A DNA stretch of 37,770 nt from Rickettsiales bacterium (GCA_028407765.1 JAOOJU010000005.1:1-37770); one strand, 5' to 3'; counted from the first letter of the stretch, positions 18,575 to 27,347 are shown. Numbers and translations: made by a program. The notes: generated by a model not told the origin, from the letters alone.

Positions 18575-20257
18575 ATGTTAGATAATTTTGAAAAAAAAAA
18601 AAAAAAATTTGTTCCTTATCCAAAAGGTAGAAGTTTTGATAACAAGTCCCTTGAAGAAATCAATGAACTCATCTCAAGTCTTCCATTATCTAGAGATCTA
18701 TTAATTGAATATCTTCACTTAATTCAAGATAAATATAAGTGTATTAAAAAAAAGCATCTTGCCGCGCTATCCTCTATAATGAAAATACCTTTTGCAGAAA
18801 CCTTTGAGGTTGCAACCTTTTATGCACATTTTGATGTTATTGATGACAATGAGAAAGTTCCACCAGAAATTACAATTAGAGTGTGCGATAGTTTAACGTG
18901 TGAATTAAAAGGTGCTCAAAAACTAATAAATGAACTAAAAGATACATGTGACCCAGACAAAGTTAGAATACTTAGGGCTCCATGTATGGGACTATGTGAT
19001 AAAGCACCTGCATGTGAAGTAGGCCACAATCATCTCACAAATGTTAATGTTGAAGAGATTAAAAATGCAGTTTCAAAGAAATTAACTCATCCTAAAATTG
19101 TGAAAGGAATATTGTTTGATGAGTATATCAAAAACGGTGGTTATGATACCCTAAATGCCTGTTATGAAAATAAATTATCCTTTGAAAAAATTACAGAAAC
19201 ATTAAATGAATCAGGTTTAAAAGGCATGGGAGGAGCTGGTTTTCCAGCTGGTCAAAAATGGAAATTTGTTAAACTAGAAAAAGGTCCAAGGCTAATGACA
19301 ATCAATGGAGATGAGGGTGAACCTGGAACTTTTAAGGATAAACTTTATTTAGAAAACGACATGCATAGATTTTTTGAAGGAATGTTAATAGCAGCATGGG
19401 CAGTAGAGGCTGAGCAAGTTTATATTTATTTAAGAGATGAATATCCTGGAATTAGAATAAAAATGATAGAAGAATTACAAAAACTAAAAGATAACAAAAT
19501 AATAAAAGGTACTGAAGTTTTTATAAGGAGGGGAGCTGGAGCATATATTTGTGGAGAAGAATCGGCTATGATTGAGTCTATTGAAGGGAAAAGAGGACTT
19601 CCCAGACATAGACCACCCTTTGTCTCGAAAGTAGGTTTATTTGGTAAACCAACATTAAATCACAATATTGAAACGGTTTTCTGGGTTAGAGAAATACTTG
19701 AAAAAGGCTCTAAATGGTTTTCCAATCAAGGAATTCGTGGAAGAAAGGGACCCCATAGCTTTTCAGTATCAGGTAGAGTTAAAAATCCCGGAGTTAAACT
19801 CGCCCCAGCGGGTGTGACAATGAATGAACTAATAAAAGATTATTGCGGTGGAATGGAAAATGGTCATTCTTTTTATGGTTATTTACCAGGAGGAGCTTCC
19901 GGGGGAATACTACCTGCATCTATGGCAGACATACCCCTTGATTTTGGAACTCTGGATGAATACGGATGCTTTATAGGTTCAGGAGCAATTGTTGTTTTTT
20001 CTGATAAAGATGATATAACCAAAGTTGTGATAAACTTACTTAAATTTTTTGAAGATGAAAGTTGTGGTCAATGCACTCCATGCAGAGTTGGAACTGAAAA
20101 AGCGGTCAAGCTTTTAGAAAAAAGAGATTGGAATAAAGGTTTACTCAAAGAGCTTGTATCTATAATGGGAGATGCTTCAATTTGTGGACTAGGACAAGCA
20201 GCGGGAAATCCTATAACATGTGCGATCAATTATTTTGGAGAAGATTTAAATGGATGA
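18575..20257 (+). CDS. fdhB: NAD-dependent formate dehydrogenase beta subunit (NuoE-NuoF fusion)
   Basis: Diaphorase subunit passing electrons from the catalytic subunit to NAD. Of 560 residues, about 1-160 are a NuoE/FdsG-like thioredoxin-fold [2Fe-2S] domain with CDSLTC and CMGLC. The rest is NuoF/FdsB-like: FMN-binding GMGGAGFPAGQKW, NAD-site GDEGEPGTFKD and CGEESAMIESIEG, and the [4Fe-4S] cysteines in SCGQCTPCRVG plus a distal SICGLGQ. The fusion matches the two-subunit type known from methylotroph formate dehydrogenase 1. Codons 6-11 contain a 17-A run. The end overlaps fdhA by eight bases. Confidence 0.92.
   Translation: MLDNFEKKKKKFVPYPKGRSFDNKSLEEINELISSLPLSRDLLIEYLHLIQDKYKCIKKKHLAALSSIMKIPFAETFEVATFYAHFDVIDDNEKVPPEITIRVCDSLTCELKGAQKLINELKDTCDPDKVRILRAPCMGLCDKAPACEVGHNHLTNVNVEEIKNAVSKKLTHPKIVKGILFDEYIKNGGYDTLNACYENKLSFEKITETLNESGLKGMGGAGFPAGQKWKFVKLEKGPRLMTINGDEGEPGTFKDKLYLENDMHRFFEGMLIAAWAVEAEQVYIYLRDEYPGIRIKMIEELQKLKDNKIIKGTEVFIRRGAGAYICGEESAMIESIEGKRGLPRHRPPFVSKVGLFGKPTLNHNIETVFWVREILEKGSKWFSNQGIRGRKGPHSFSVSGRVKNPGVKLAPAGVTMNELIKDYCGGMENGHSFYGYLPGGASGGILPASMADIPLDFGTLDEYGCFIGSGAIVVFSDKDDITKVVINLLKFFEDESCGQCTPCRVGTEKAVKLLEKRDWNKGLLKELVSIMGDASICGLGQAAGNPITCAINYFGEDLNG
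18591..18607. repeat. A17 homopolymer in the fdhB 5' coding region
   Basis: Seventeen consecutive A residues encode part of Glu6 and Lys7-Lys11 of FdhB. A one-base change would frameshift the operon's first gene six codons after its start. It is the longest coding homopolymer I noticed in the window. Confidence 0.85.
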
Positions 20258-23012
20258 ATCAGTTAAATTTTTCTTGGATGGTAAAGTAGTAACTGCACAA
20301 AAAAATGAGTCAATATGGCAGGTTGCAAAAAAACACGGAAATATTTTACCTCATTTATGTTACTCAGATAAAACTGGATACAGAGCTGATGGTAATTGTA
20401 GAGCATGTATGGTTAGTATTGAGGGTGAAAGAGTCTTAGCAGCATCTTGCATAAGAAAACCATCAGAGGGCATGAAAGTCTCTACCCTAGACGAAAGATC
20501 AAAAAAATCAAGAGAAATGGTTTTAGAACTACTTGTTACCGACCAACCAAAAAAAAATAATTCTCATGATCCGAATTCACATTTTTGGAACATGGCAAAT
20601 AAAGTTAGTGTTGAAAAAAGTCGTTTTGATAAAAAGTGTGACTCTGAAGTACCTATCTCTGATGTTTCAAATAAAGCTATGTCAGTTAATCTTGATGCAT
20701 GTATTCACTGTAACTTATGTGTTAGAGCTTGCAGAGAAGTTCAAGTAAATGATGTAATTGGGATGGGTATGAGAGGTCACAGCTCAAAGGTTGTGTTTGA
20801 TTTTGATGATCCTATGGGAGATTCAACCTGTGTTAGTTGTGGAGAGTGTGTGCAAGCCTGTCCTACAGGTGCTTTAATGGAATCAAGTTTATTAGACGAA
20901 AACGGCAAACATAAAGGAGAACCTGACAGAGAAGTAGACTCATTATGTCCCTATTGTGGTGTAGGATGCCAATTAACGTTTAAAATAAAAGACGAAAAAA
21001 TTATTTCTGCAGTTGGGAGGGACGGTCCAGCTAACAATAATAGACTTTGTGTGAAAGGTAGGTTTGGTTTTGATTATATACATAATCCAGAGAGAATAAC
21101 TAAGCCTCTAATTAGAAAAGAAGGGATTAAAAAAGATCCAACTGAAAGAGTGAATCCCCTAGATCCATCTTCACATTTTCGTGAAGCTTCTTGGGAAGAA
21201 GCTCTGGATTTAGCTGCAAAAAAGTTGATTAAAATAAGAGATAATGTCCCAGGAAAGTCTCTTGCAGGCTTTGGTTGTGCAAAAGGATCAAACGAAGAAG
21301 CTTATTTATTTCAAAAATTAGTCAGAACTGGTTTTAATAACAATAATGTAGACCATTGTACTAGAATGTGTCATGCATCCTCCGTGGCTGCTTTAATGGA
21401 AGCTATCGGAACTGGAGCTGTAACAGCACCAGTTTCTGAAGTTAAAAATTCAGATGTTGCAATTATAATCGGAGCTAGACCTACGCAAAATCATCCTGTT
21501 GCTGCAACTTTTATAAAAAATGCTGTTAAGAAAGGCCTTAAGCTTATAGTTATGGATCCAAGAGAACAGGATCTATCAACTATTGCAACAAAAAACTTGC
21601 AATTTAAGCCAGGTACTGATGTTGCACTGCTTAATGCTATGCTTAATGTAATAATAGAAGAGAGTCTAGTTGATAGACAATACATTGAAAAACATACAGA
21701 AGGATATAAAGAAATTGTTAATCATGTGAAAGACTTCACCCCAGAGGAAATGGAAAATATATGTGGTATTTCGGCAAATGAGATAAGAGAAACAGCCAGA
21801 ATTTTTGCTGAAGCTAAATCTGCTATGATTTTTTGGGGGATGGGTATTTCTCAGCATATTCATGGTACTGATAATTCAAGGTGTCTCATTTCCATGGCTT
21901 TACTAACAGGAAATGTTGGAAGACCAGGAACTGGATTACACCCACTCAGGGGCCAAAATAATGTTCAAGGTGCCTCTGATGTTGGACTTATACCGATGGT
22001 TTTTCCAGATTATCTTCCGATTTCTGATTCAAATAATGTTAAATTCTTCGAACAATACTGGGAAACAAAACTTGACCCCAATCCAGGCTTAACTGTTGTT
22101 GAAATTGTTGAAGCAATGTACGAAAAGAAAATACAAGGCCTATATGTTATGGGAGAAAATCCTGCGATGTCTGATCCGAATGCCAGTCATGCTCGTGAAG
22201 CTTTGGCTAGACTTGATACATTAGTAGTTCAAGATATTTTTTTAACTGAAACCGCTTATTTGGCAGATATTGTTCTACCCGCCTCTGCATTTCCTGAAAA
22301 AACTGGAACATTTACTAATACCGATAGAAGAGTTCAATTAGCAAAAAAAGCTGTTAATCCTCCAGGAGATTCCAAACAGGACTGGTGGATTATTCAAGAA
22401 CTTGCAAAAAGATTTAATCTTAAATGGAACTACAATGGACCCGATGAAATTTATGATGAGTTAAGAAATTGTATGGATTCTATAAAAAATATAAGTTGGG
22501 AAAGGTTAGTTAATGAAGGAGCAGTTACTTATCCTTGTGATGCGGAGGATAAACCAGGAAATGAGGTAATTTTTGGTGAAGGCTTTCCGACGAAAAATAA
22601 AAAAGGTAAATTGGTTCCTGCAAAAATAATTTCTCCAGATGAAGTTCCAGATAAAGATTATCCATTTGTTCTTACAACTGGAAGACTACTTGAACATTGG
22701 CATACTGGCTCAATGACTATGAGAGCAACAATATTAAACTCCATTGAACCTGAACCTTATGTTCATGTTTCGAACAAGGATATGAAGAAAAATAACCTTT
22801 CTCAAAATGAAACCGTACAACTTTCAACCAGGAGAGGTAAGGTTGACGTTAAGGTGAGGATAGATCGAATGATACCAGAAGGAATGGTTTTCATGCCTTT
22901 TTGTTTTGAAAAAGCTCCAGTAAATCTACTAACTAATCAAGCATTAGATCCGGATGGAAAAATACCAGAACTAAAATATTGTGCAGCAAAAATAGACAAA
23001 GTTATTGTTTAA
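20250..23012 (+). CDS. fdhA: formate dehydrogenase alpha (catalytic, molybdopterin) subunit
   Basis: Oxidises formate to CO2 at a bis-MGD molybdenum or tungsten centre in the cytoplasm. Its 920 residues hold an N-terminal [2Fe-2S] domain (Cys37, 50, 53, 67), two ferredoxin-type [4Fe-4S] motifs (CIHCNLCVRAC and CVSCGECVQACP), then the proximal cluster CPYCGVGC with CVKGRFG and the molybdopterin domains. The active site DHCTRMCHASS has Cys-His where E. coli FdhF has selenocysteine-His, so this is the Cys type. The LHPLRGQNNVQGASD loop carries the conserved Arg. No His/Cys cluster of NuoG N3 type is seen. It overlaps fdhB by eight bases. Confidence 0.94.
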   Translation: MDESVKFFLDGKVVTAQKNESIWQVAKKHGNILPHLCYSDKTGYRADGNCRACMVSIEGERVLAASCIRKPSEGMKVSTLDERSKKSREMVLELLVTDQPKKNNSHDPNSHFWNMANKVSVEKSRFDKKCDSEVPISDVSNKAMSVNLDACIHCNLCVRACREVQVNDVIGMGMRGHSSKVVFDFDDPMGDSTCVSCGECVQACPTGALMESSLLDENGKHKGEPDREVDSLCPYCGVGCQLTFKIKDEKIISAVGRDGPANNNRLCVKGRFGFDYIHNPERITKPLIRKEGIKKDPTERVNPLDPSSHFREASWEEALDLAAKKLIKIRDNVPGKSLAGFGCAKGSNEEAYLFQKLVRTGFNNNNVDHCTRMCHASSVAALMEAIGTGAVTAPVSEVKNSDVAIIIGARPTQNHPVAATFIKNAVKKGLKLIVMDPREQDLSTIATKNLQFKPGTDVALLNAMLNVIIEESLVDRQYIEKHTEGYKEIVNHVKDFTPEEMENICGISANEIRETARIFAEAKSAMIFWGMGISQHIHGTDNSRCLISMALLTGNVGRPGTGLHPLRGQNNVQGASDVGLIPMVFPDYLPISDSNNVKFFEQYWETKLDPNPGLTVVEIVEAMYEKKIQGLYVMGENPAMSDPNASHAREALARLDTLVVQDIFLTETAYLADIVLPASAFPEKTGTFTNTDRRVQLAKKAVNPPGDSKQDWWIIQELAKRFNLKWNYNGPDEIYDELRNCMDSIKNISWERLVNEGAVTYPCDAEDKPGNEVIFGEGFPTKNKKGKLVPAKIISPDEVPDKDYPFVLTTGRLLEHWHTGSMTMRATILNSIEPEPYVHVSNKDMKKNNLSQNETVQLSTRRGKVDVKVRIDRMIPEGMVFMPFCFEKAPVNLLTNQALDPDGKIPELKYCAAKIDKVIV

Positions 23013-23053
23013 TTAATTTAAAAACTTTAAATATCTTGTTCTTAAGATTCACG

Positions 23054-23074
23054 AATGTTTATCATAGGAACATT
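23054..23074. terminator. weak inverted repeat between fdhA and the OFA transporter
   Basis: AATGTT and AACATT form a 6-bp stem with a 9-base loop in the 81-base convergent gap. There is no GC-rich stem or clear T tract, so this is only a possible bidirectional stop. Confidence 0.18.
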
Positions 23075-23093
23075 ATAATTACATAAACAACAT

Positions 23094-24875
23094 CTAATCT
23101 TCAGAGTTCTCTAGCTCTCTTTTAGTCATATGATGCTTACTTGCAACAGGCCCGATTAGTAAGTTAGCTATAAAAGCAATTGCAAGCAGACCAGCCATTG
23201 CGAACATAGTAGTGTTATATAAGGTAGAAGAAGGGTCTATTGTACCCTCTGGAACAATTTGCATCAAATTTGTTATTGTCACTGTCTTCTGATTTATAAG
23301 CTCGGGCAAATTTTCCATTGAGGCACCATAACTCTCCAAAAACTTTTCTGGATCAGCCTTACTTGCCAATTCATTTATAGATTCTTCAACAGAACTTTGC
23401 CTTAACTTGGTTATTGCTAAAGGTCCTAAAACTCCCGCTGTAGCCCAAGCTGTTAATAATCTTCCATGAATTCCACCAACATATCTAGTCCCAAAAATAT
23501 CCGCAAGATATGCAGGTATAGTTGCAAATCCTCCTCCATACATTGTAAAAATAACCATTGATGCTGCATAGAACATTATTAAGTAAGTCACAGAAGGATT
23601 TATACTCATTGCTCTTGCACTGTATGGAATTGATAGATAAAGCAATATACCCAATGAAAAAAATAAAAAATAAGTTGTTTTTCGTCCAATTAAATCAGAC
23701 ATAGAAGCCCAAAAAATTCTTCCAATCATATTGAAAACACTTATCATTAAAACATAAGTCCCAGCAAAACTAGCTGTCACAATCATTGGTAATGTGGAGC
23801 CAAAAATTTCAATCATCATTGTTTTAGCAACTCCTATGACTCCAATTCCTGCTGTAACGTTAAAGCATAATACTATCCATAAAAAATAAAATTGTGGAGT
23901 TTTAAGTGCTTGATCTATATGAACATGGTTCTTTGTTATCAATCTTGTTTTAGCCGAGTCTTTTGGAGGAGTCCAACCTTCAGGAACCCAACCTTCCGGT
24001 GGAACTCTATATGAAAATGCAGCTACAGTCATAATGATAAAATATATAACTCCTAAAAATAGAAATGTCTGGGCAGCTCCACTTGAACCTGTTCCTACAA
24101 TATAAACTCCAGGTTCACCCGGAACTATCATTCTTGAAACTTCATTTGCAGCAACTACTACTACCTCAATCATTGATCCCGAAATTTCAGCAAATCTTCT
24201 TCCGCCTTCAGTAATTAAGTTAAGTGAGTCTACTGAACCTAAAAATTCCGGTACTTTATAAAACTTTTCTAGTAATTTATCTATAGTAAACTTAGCAATC
24301 ATAGCTCCTCCTCCAAAACCCATAATTGCCATCCCAGTAGCCATCCCTCTTCTGTCAGGGAACCATCTGATTAAAGTAGAAACTGGAGAGACATAACCTA
24401 AACCTAATCCGATACCACCTATTACACCGTAACCAAGATATAATAGATATAAACCTAATTGGAGTGTTATTTCATCAGAACTTACCATTGGTAATGAAAT
24501 ATTAATCTGGAAACCTAATTCTTGAAGGTATATTCCCAATGACCCAATCACAAAACCTCCACCCCAACAACATGCTGCAACAAATCCAACCATTCTAGGA
24601 CCTACTTTTTCCAGCCATTTACCTGCGTAAGCAGCAGCTAGACCCAAAGAAACTATTGCCACAGAAAAAATCCAAACAACTTGACTCAAACTCCAATCAT
24701 CACCAGATGACGCTGCAACTCCTAAAACTTTTACGAGTGCAGGGTTAAACATACTCCATGCATAAACTGAACCGATACATAGATGTATGGCAATTGATGC
24801 AGGGGGAACCAACCAACGATTAAATCCAGGTTTAGCAATAATATTTTTCTTTTTTAATCTATCTGCAAAGTTCAT
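23094..24875 (-). CDS. OFA-family MFS transporter (oxalate/formate antiporter-like)
   Basis: Major facilitator transporter of the oxalate:formate antiporter family. The N-terminal FNRWLVPPASIAIHLCIGSVYAWSMF is the family hallmark, and RWFPDRRGMATGMAIMGFG is the TM4-5 region. At 593 residues it is much longer than the usual 400-450. The extra length is in a loop of about 70 residues between TM5 and TM6 (LLEKFYKVPEFL to VPGEPGVYIV) and another before the last helix (SSVEESINELASKADPEKFL onward). Its position between fdhA and mobA suggests formate or a related carboxylate as substrate. It overlaps mobA by four bases. Confidence 0.85.
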   Translation of the reverse strand: MNFADRLKKKNIIAKPGFNRWLVPPASIAIHLCIGSVYAWSMFNPALVKVLGVAASSGDDWSLSQVVWIFSVAIVSLGLAAAYAGKWLEKVGPRMVGFVAACCWGGGFVIGSLGIYLQELGFQINISLPMVSSDEITLQLGLYLLYLGYGVIGGIGLGLGYVSPVSTLIRWFPDRRGMATGMAIMGFGGGAMIAKFTIDKLLEKFYKVPEFLGSVDSLNLITEGGRRFAEISGSMIEVVVVAANEVSRMIVPGEPGVYIVGTGSSGAAQTFLFLGVIYFIIMTVAAFSYRVPPEGWVPEGWTPPKDSAKTRLITKNHVHIDQALKTPQFYFLWIVLCFNVTAGIGVIGVAKTMMIEIFGSTLPMIVTASFAGTYVLMISVFNMIGRIFWASMSDLIGRKTTYFLFFSLGILLYLSIPYSARAMSINPSVTYLIMFYAASMVIFTMYGGGFATIPAYLADIFGTRYVGGIHGRLLTAWATAGVLGPLAITKLRQSSVEESINELASKADPEKFLESYGASMENLPELINQKTVTITNLMQIVPEGTIDPSSTLYNTTMFAMAGLLAIAFIANLLIGPVASKHHMTKRELENSED

Positions 24876-25510
24876 ATTTTGTTTTCCCCCAGTGTTTTAA
24901 TTGAATGGTAAATTTTTTTAGCTTCAAACAAGTCATCTTCATTATTTATATTAAAAAATGGATCATAATCAATAAATGGAAAATTAACTACCTTCATTTT
25001 AATTTTTTTTGTAAAATCATCAATTTTTCTTACTTTCTTATCAATTGAATGTTTAAGCGGCTCCAGTAAATCTAAGCTCCATAAAGCAAAAACAGGGTGA
25101 ATTCTATTATTACTTTGAGCAACTATTACTTTTTCCTCTTGTAAGTTTAAAAAAAATTTTTCCACAATATTTAATGGAAAAAAAGGAGAATCTACAGGAA
25201 CTGTCATCAACCACTTATGTTGCATTTTATTATCTTTTAACCATGTCAAACCTGTGAGTAAACCGATTAATGGACCAAGATGTCCTTCGATACAATCATT
25301 TAAAATTTTTATTTCTTGAAATTCTTCTTTATCACTTATCCTATTCGAATTAATTGCAATTGAATCAACTTGAGGAGATAGCCTCTCAATTGATATTTGA
25401 AGCAATGATTTATTATCTATTTTTTTGAAAGTTTTATCATTAAAATTCATTCTACGTGATTTTCCACCCGCAAGAATTAATCCAGCTACTAATTTTTTAT
25501 TATTTTTCAA
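24872..25510 (-). CDS. mobA: molybdenum cofactor guanylyltransferase
   Basis: Attaches GMP to molybdopterin to make the MGD form needed by formate dehydrogenase. The nucleotide-binding motif is LILAGGKSRRM, with a shared substrate loop around VPVDSPFFPLN, and the fold is the GT-A nucleotidyltransferase type. The track starts at a TTG at 25561, deep inside fdhD. I prefer the TTG at 25510 (MKNNKKLVAGLILAGG): a GGAG lies nine bases upstream and the motif then sits at the usual distance from the N terminus, giving 212 residues. It overlaps fdhD by 11 bases and the transporter by four. Confidence 0.85.
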   Translation of the reverse strand: MKNNKKLVAGLILAGGKSRRMNFNDKTFKKIDNKSLLQISIERLSPQVDSIAINSNRISDKEEFQEIKILNDCIEGHLGPLIGLLTGLTWLKDNKMQHKWLMTVPVDSPFFPLNIVEKFFLNLQEEKVIVAQSNNRIHPVFALWSLDLLEPLKHSIDKKVRKIDDFTKKIKMKVVNFPFIDYDPFFNINNEDDLFEAKKIYHSIKTLGENKI

Positions 25511-26297
25511 TTCTTTGTTCTCCAGATAAAGCAATAAATTTTTTTCCTTTTGCTCTTCCAATTAAAGTAAGGTTAGCTTGCTTGGCTAATTCAACACCCC
25601 AGGCAGTAAAACCAGATCTAGAAATAATTATTGGTATTTTCATTTGAACAGATTTAATTACCATCTCACTTGTCAATCTACCTGTTGTGTAAAAAATTTT
25701 ATCGTTTGAAATTATATTGTGAAGAAACATATATCCAGCTATTTTATCAATTGCATTATGTCTTCCAACGTCTTCCATATAAATTATTGGTATATCTTTT
25801 TTACACAATACACATCCATGAATTGCTCCTGCTTTGAGATATAAGCTTGGTGTTAAATTAATCTTCTTTGATAATCCATATATCCATTCTATTTTTAATT
25901 TATGGGTGTCATCGAATTTGATATTATTGAAATTTTCCATAACATCGCCAAATACTGTTCCTTGGGCACAACCTGAAGTCAATGTTTTCTTTTTTAATTT
26001 ATTTTCAAAATTTGTCTTTCTTTCTGTTCTAACAACTACAGTGCTGGTATCATCATCAAAATCAACACCACTAATTATATCTTCCTTAACTAGCATATTT
26101 TGATTGAGTAAATATCCTACAGCTAAATACTCAGGGTAATCATTAATCGTCATCATTGTAACAATTTCTTGGCTGTTTAAATATAGTGTGAGTGGCCTTT
26201 CTTCAATAACATCAATTTCTTTTCTTTCTAGATTTTCATCATAACCTAAAATTTTACGAGTTAATGTCAGATTTCCTATGTTAGGTTTAATTTTCAT
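25500..26297 (-). CDS. fdhD: formate dehydrogenase accessory sulfurtransferase FdhD
   Basis: Transfers sulfur from a cysteine desulfurase to the molybdenum cofactor of formate dehydrogenase, which is needed for activity. The 265 residues include GAIHGCVLC, EDVGRHNAIDKIAGYMF, TTGRLTSEMV and ISRSGFTAWGVELA, all family features. The persulfide loop reads TSGCAQGTVFGD, with one Cys where E. coli has a Cys-x-x-Cys pair. It is the first gene of the minus-strand fdhD-mobA-transporter unit and divergent from moaA. Confidence 0.93.
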   Translation of the reverse strand: MKIKPNIGNLTLTRKILGYDENLERKEIDVIEERPLTLYLNSQEIVTMMTINDYPEYLAVGYLLNQNMLVKEDIISGVDFDDDTSTVVVRTERKTNFENKLKKKTLTSGCAQGTVFGDVMENFNNIKFDDTHKLKIEWIYGLSKKINLTPSLYLKAGAIHGCVLCKKDIPIIYMEDVGRHNAIDKIAGYMFLHNIISNDKIFYTTGRLTSEMVIKSVQMKIPIIISRSGFTAWGVELAKQANLTLIGRAKGKKFIALSGEQRIEK

Positions 26298-26329
26298 TTT
26301 TCTAGTTTTATTTCTCTTTGATATTTAAT

Positions 26330-26346
26330 ACTGATAGTATATCACT
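26330..26346. promoter_or_regulatory. palindrome between fdhD and moaA (possible operator)
   Basis: ACTGATA-GTA-TATCACT is a 17-base dyad with 7-base arms and one mismatch, in the 68-base gap between divergent fdhD and moaA. Its right edge touches a perfect TATAAT (26346-26351) that could be the -10 of moaA, and TATACT on the other strand lies inside it. The position fits a shared repressor site. It does not resemble a ModE site that I can recognise. Confidence 0.35.
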
Positions 26347-26365
26347 ATAATTTTATAAAATTAAT

Positions 26366-27268
26366 ATGCTTGATTCATTTGGAAGAAAAATAGATTATAT
26401 GAGATTCTCAATCACAGACAGATGTGACTTGAGATGCAGATATTGCATGCCAAAAAATATGGTCTTTTCCGATAAAAGAGACCTACTAGATTTAAAAGAT
26501 TTAAAAAATTTAAGTCAATCTTTAGTGGAAATTGGTATTAAAAAAATAAGAATTACTGGAGGTGAACCCTTGGTAAGAAAAGATCTAATTCCCTTTATAG
26601 AGTATTTAAATTCTTTCTTAAAAAAAAATATCTTGAAAGAAGTTACAATTACAACGAATGGAACTCTTCTAGAAAAATATGCAAAAAAACTTCGTGAAAA
26701 CGGAATAAAAAGGATTAATGTATCAGTTGATAGCATTATACCTGAAAAATATGAGTTTATAACAAACGGTGGAAAACTTGAGAAAGTAATCTCTGGAATA
26801 ATTAAAGCAAGAGATTTAGGGATAAATATTAAGATTAATACCGTTTTAATAAAAAACTTCAACATTGATGAAATAATTTCTATATCAAATTGGTGTTCAA
26901 AACTATCTATGAATCTATCATTTATAGAAATAATGCCGATTGGTGATATGGAATATTCGAGAAAAGATCAGTATTTTCCTATTACTTCTGTTAAAGAAAT
27001 AATAAGAAATAATTTAGGTCTTAAACCTATAGATTTAAAAACAAACGGTCCCTCTAATTATTTTGAAACCGAGAAATTGAAGTCTATAATTGGCTTTATC
27101 AGCCCTATCAGTAATCATTTTTGTGAATCTTGCAATAGAATTAGAATAACGAGTAATGGTATTTTATATAGTTGTCTAGGTCATGAAGATTCCTTAGACC
27201 TAAAGCCATTTTTAAAAAAAGAATCACCCGAAGCACTGACTGAATCCATCAAAAAAAGCTATATATAA
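26366..27268 (+). CDS. moaA: GTP 3',8-cyclase MoaA, frameshifted near the 3' end
   Basis: Radical SAM enzyme starting molybdopterin synthesis from GTP. The N-terminal cluster motif is CDLRCRYC (Cys20, 24, 27), followed by the SAM-binding GGEPLVRKDL and TTNGTLL. The C-terminal [4Fe-4S] ligands are in HFCESCNRIR and YSCLGHE. As read the frame stops after 300 residues with KKSYI. The missing end, including the Gly-Gly tail known to reach into the active site, is encoded in another frame directly downstream. One A less in the A7 run at 27251-27257 restores a normal 326-residue protein. It could be a real mutation, a recoding site or a sequencing error. Confidence 0.93.
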   Translation: MLDSFGRKIDYMRFSITDRCDLRCRYCMPKNMVFSDKRDLLDLKDLKNLSQSLVEIGIKKIRITGGEPLVRKDLIPFIEYLNSFLKKNILKEVTITTNGTLLEKYAKKLRENGIKRINVSVDSIIPEKYEFITNGGKLEKVISGIIKARDLGINIKINTVLIKNFNIDEIISISNWCSKLSMNLSFIEIMPIGDMEYSRKDQYFPITSVKEIIRNNLGLKPIDLKTNGPSNYFETEKLKSIIGFISPISNHFCESCNRIRITSNGILYSCLGHEDSLDLKPFLKKESPEALTESIKKSYI

Positions 27269-27347
27269 CAAACCTGAAAAACATTTCTTTGATATTAACA
27301 ATTCTAAACCTGCAGTAGAAAGATATATGAATTTAACTGGAGGTTAA
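27258..27347 (+). pseudogene. moaA: out-of-frame 3' remnant of moaA
   Basis: Reading one base shifted after the A7 run gives AIYNKPEKHFFDINN followed by KPAVERYMNLTGG and a stop at 27345-27347. This is the standard MoaA C terminus (KP-x-x-H ... R-x-M ... GG). The TAA of this frame overlaps the nadK ATG by one base, the tight spacing seen elsewhere in the window, which supports it being the original gene end. Confidence 0.85.

Noticed and set aside
21340-21380. Possible selenocysteine formate dehydrogenase
   Set aside because: The active site codon region reads RMCHASS with Cys, no in-frame TGA; it is the Cys-type enzyme.
25511-25561. Longer TTG start of mobA
   Set aside because: It would overlap fdhD by 62 bases. 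The TTG at 25510 has a GGAG upstream and puts the nucleotide-binding motif at the normal distance.
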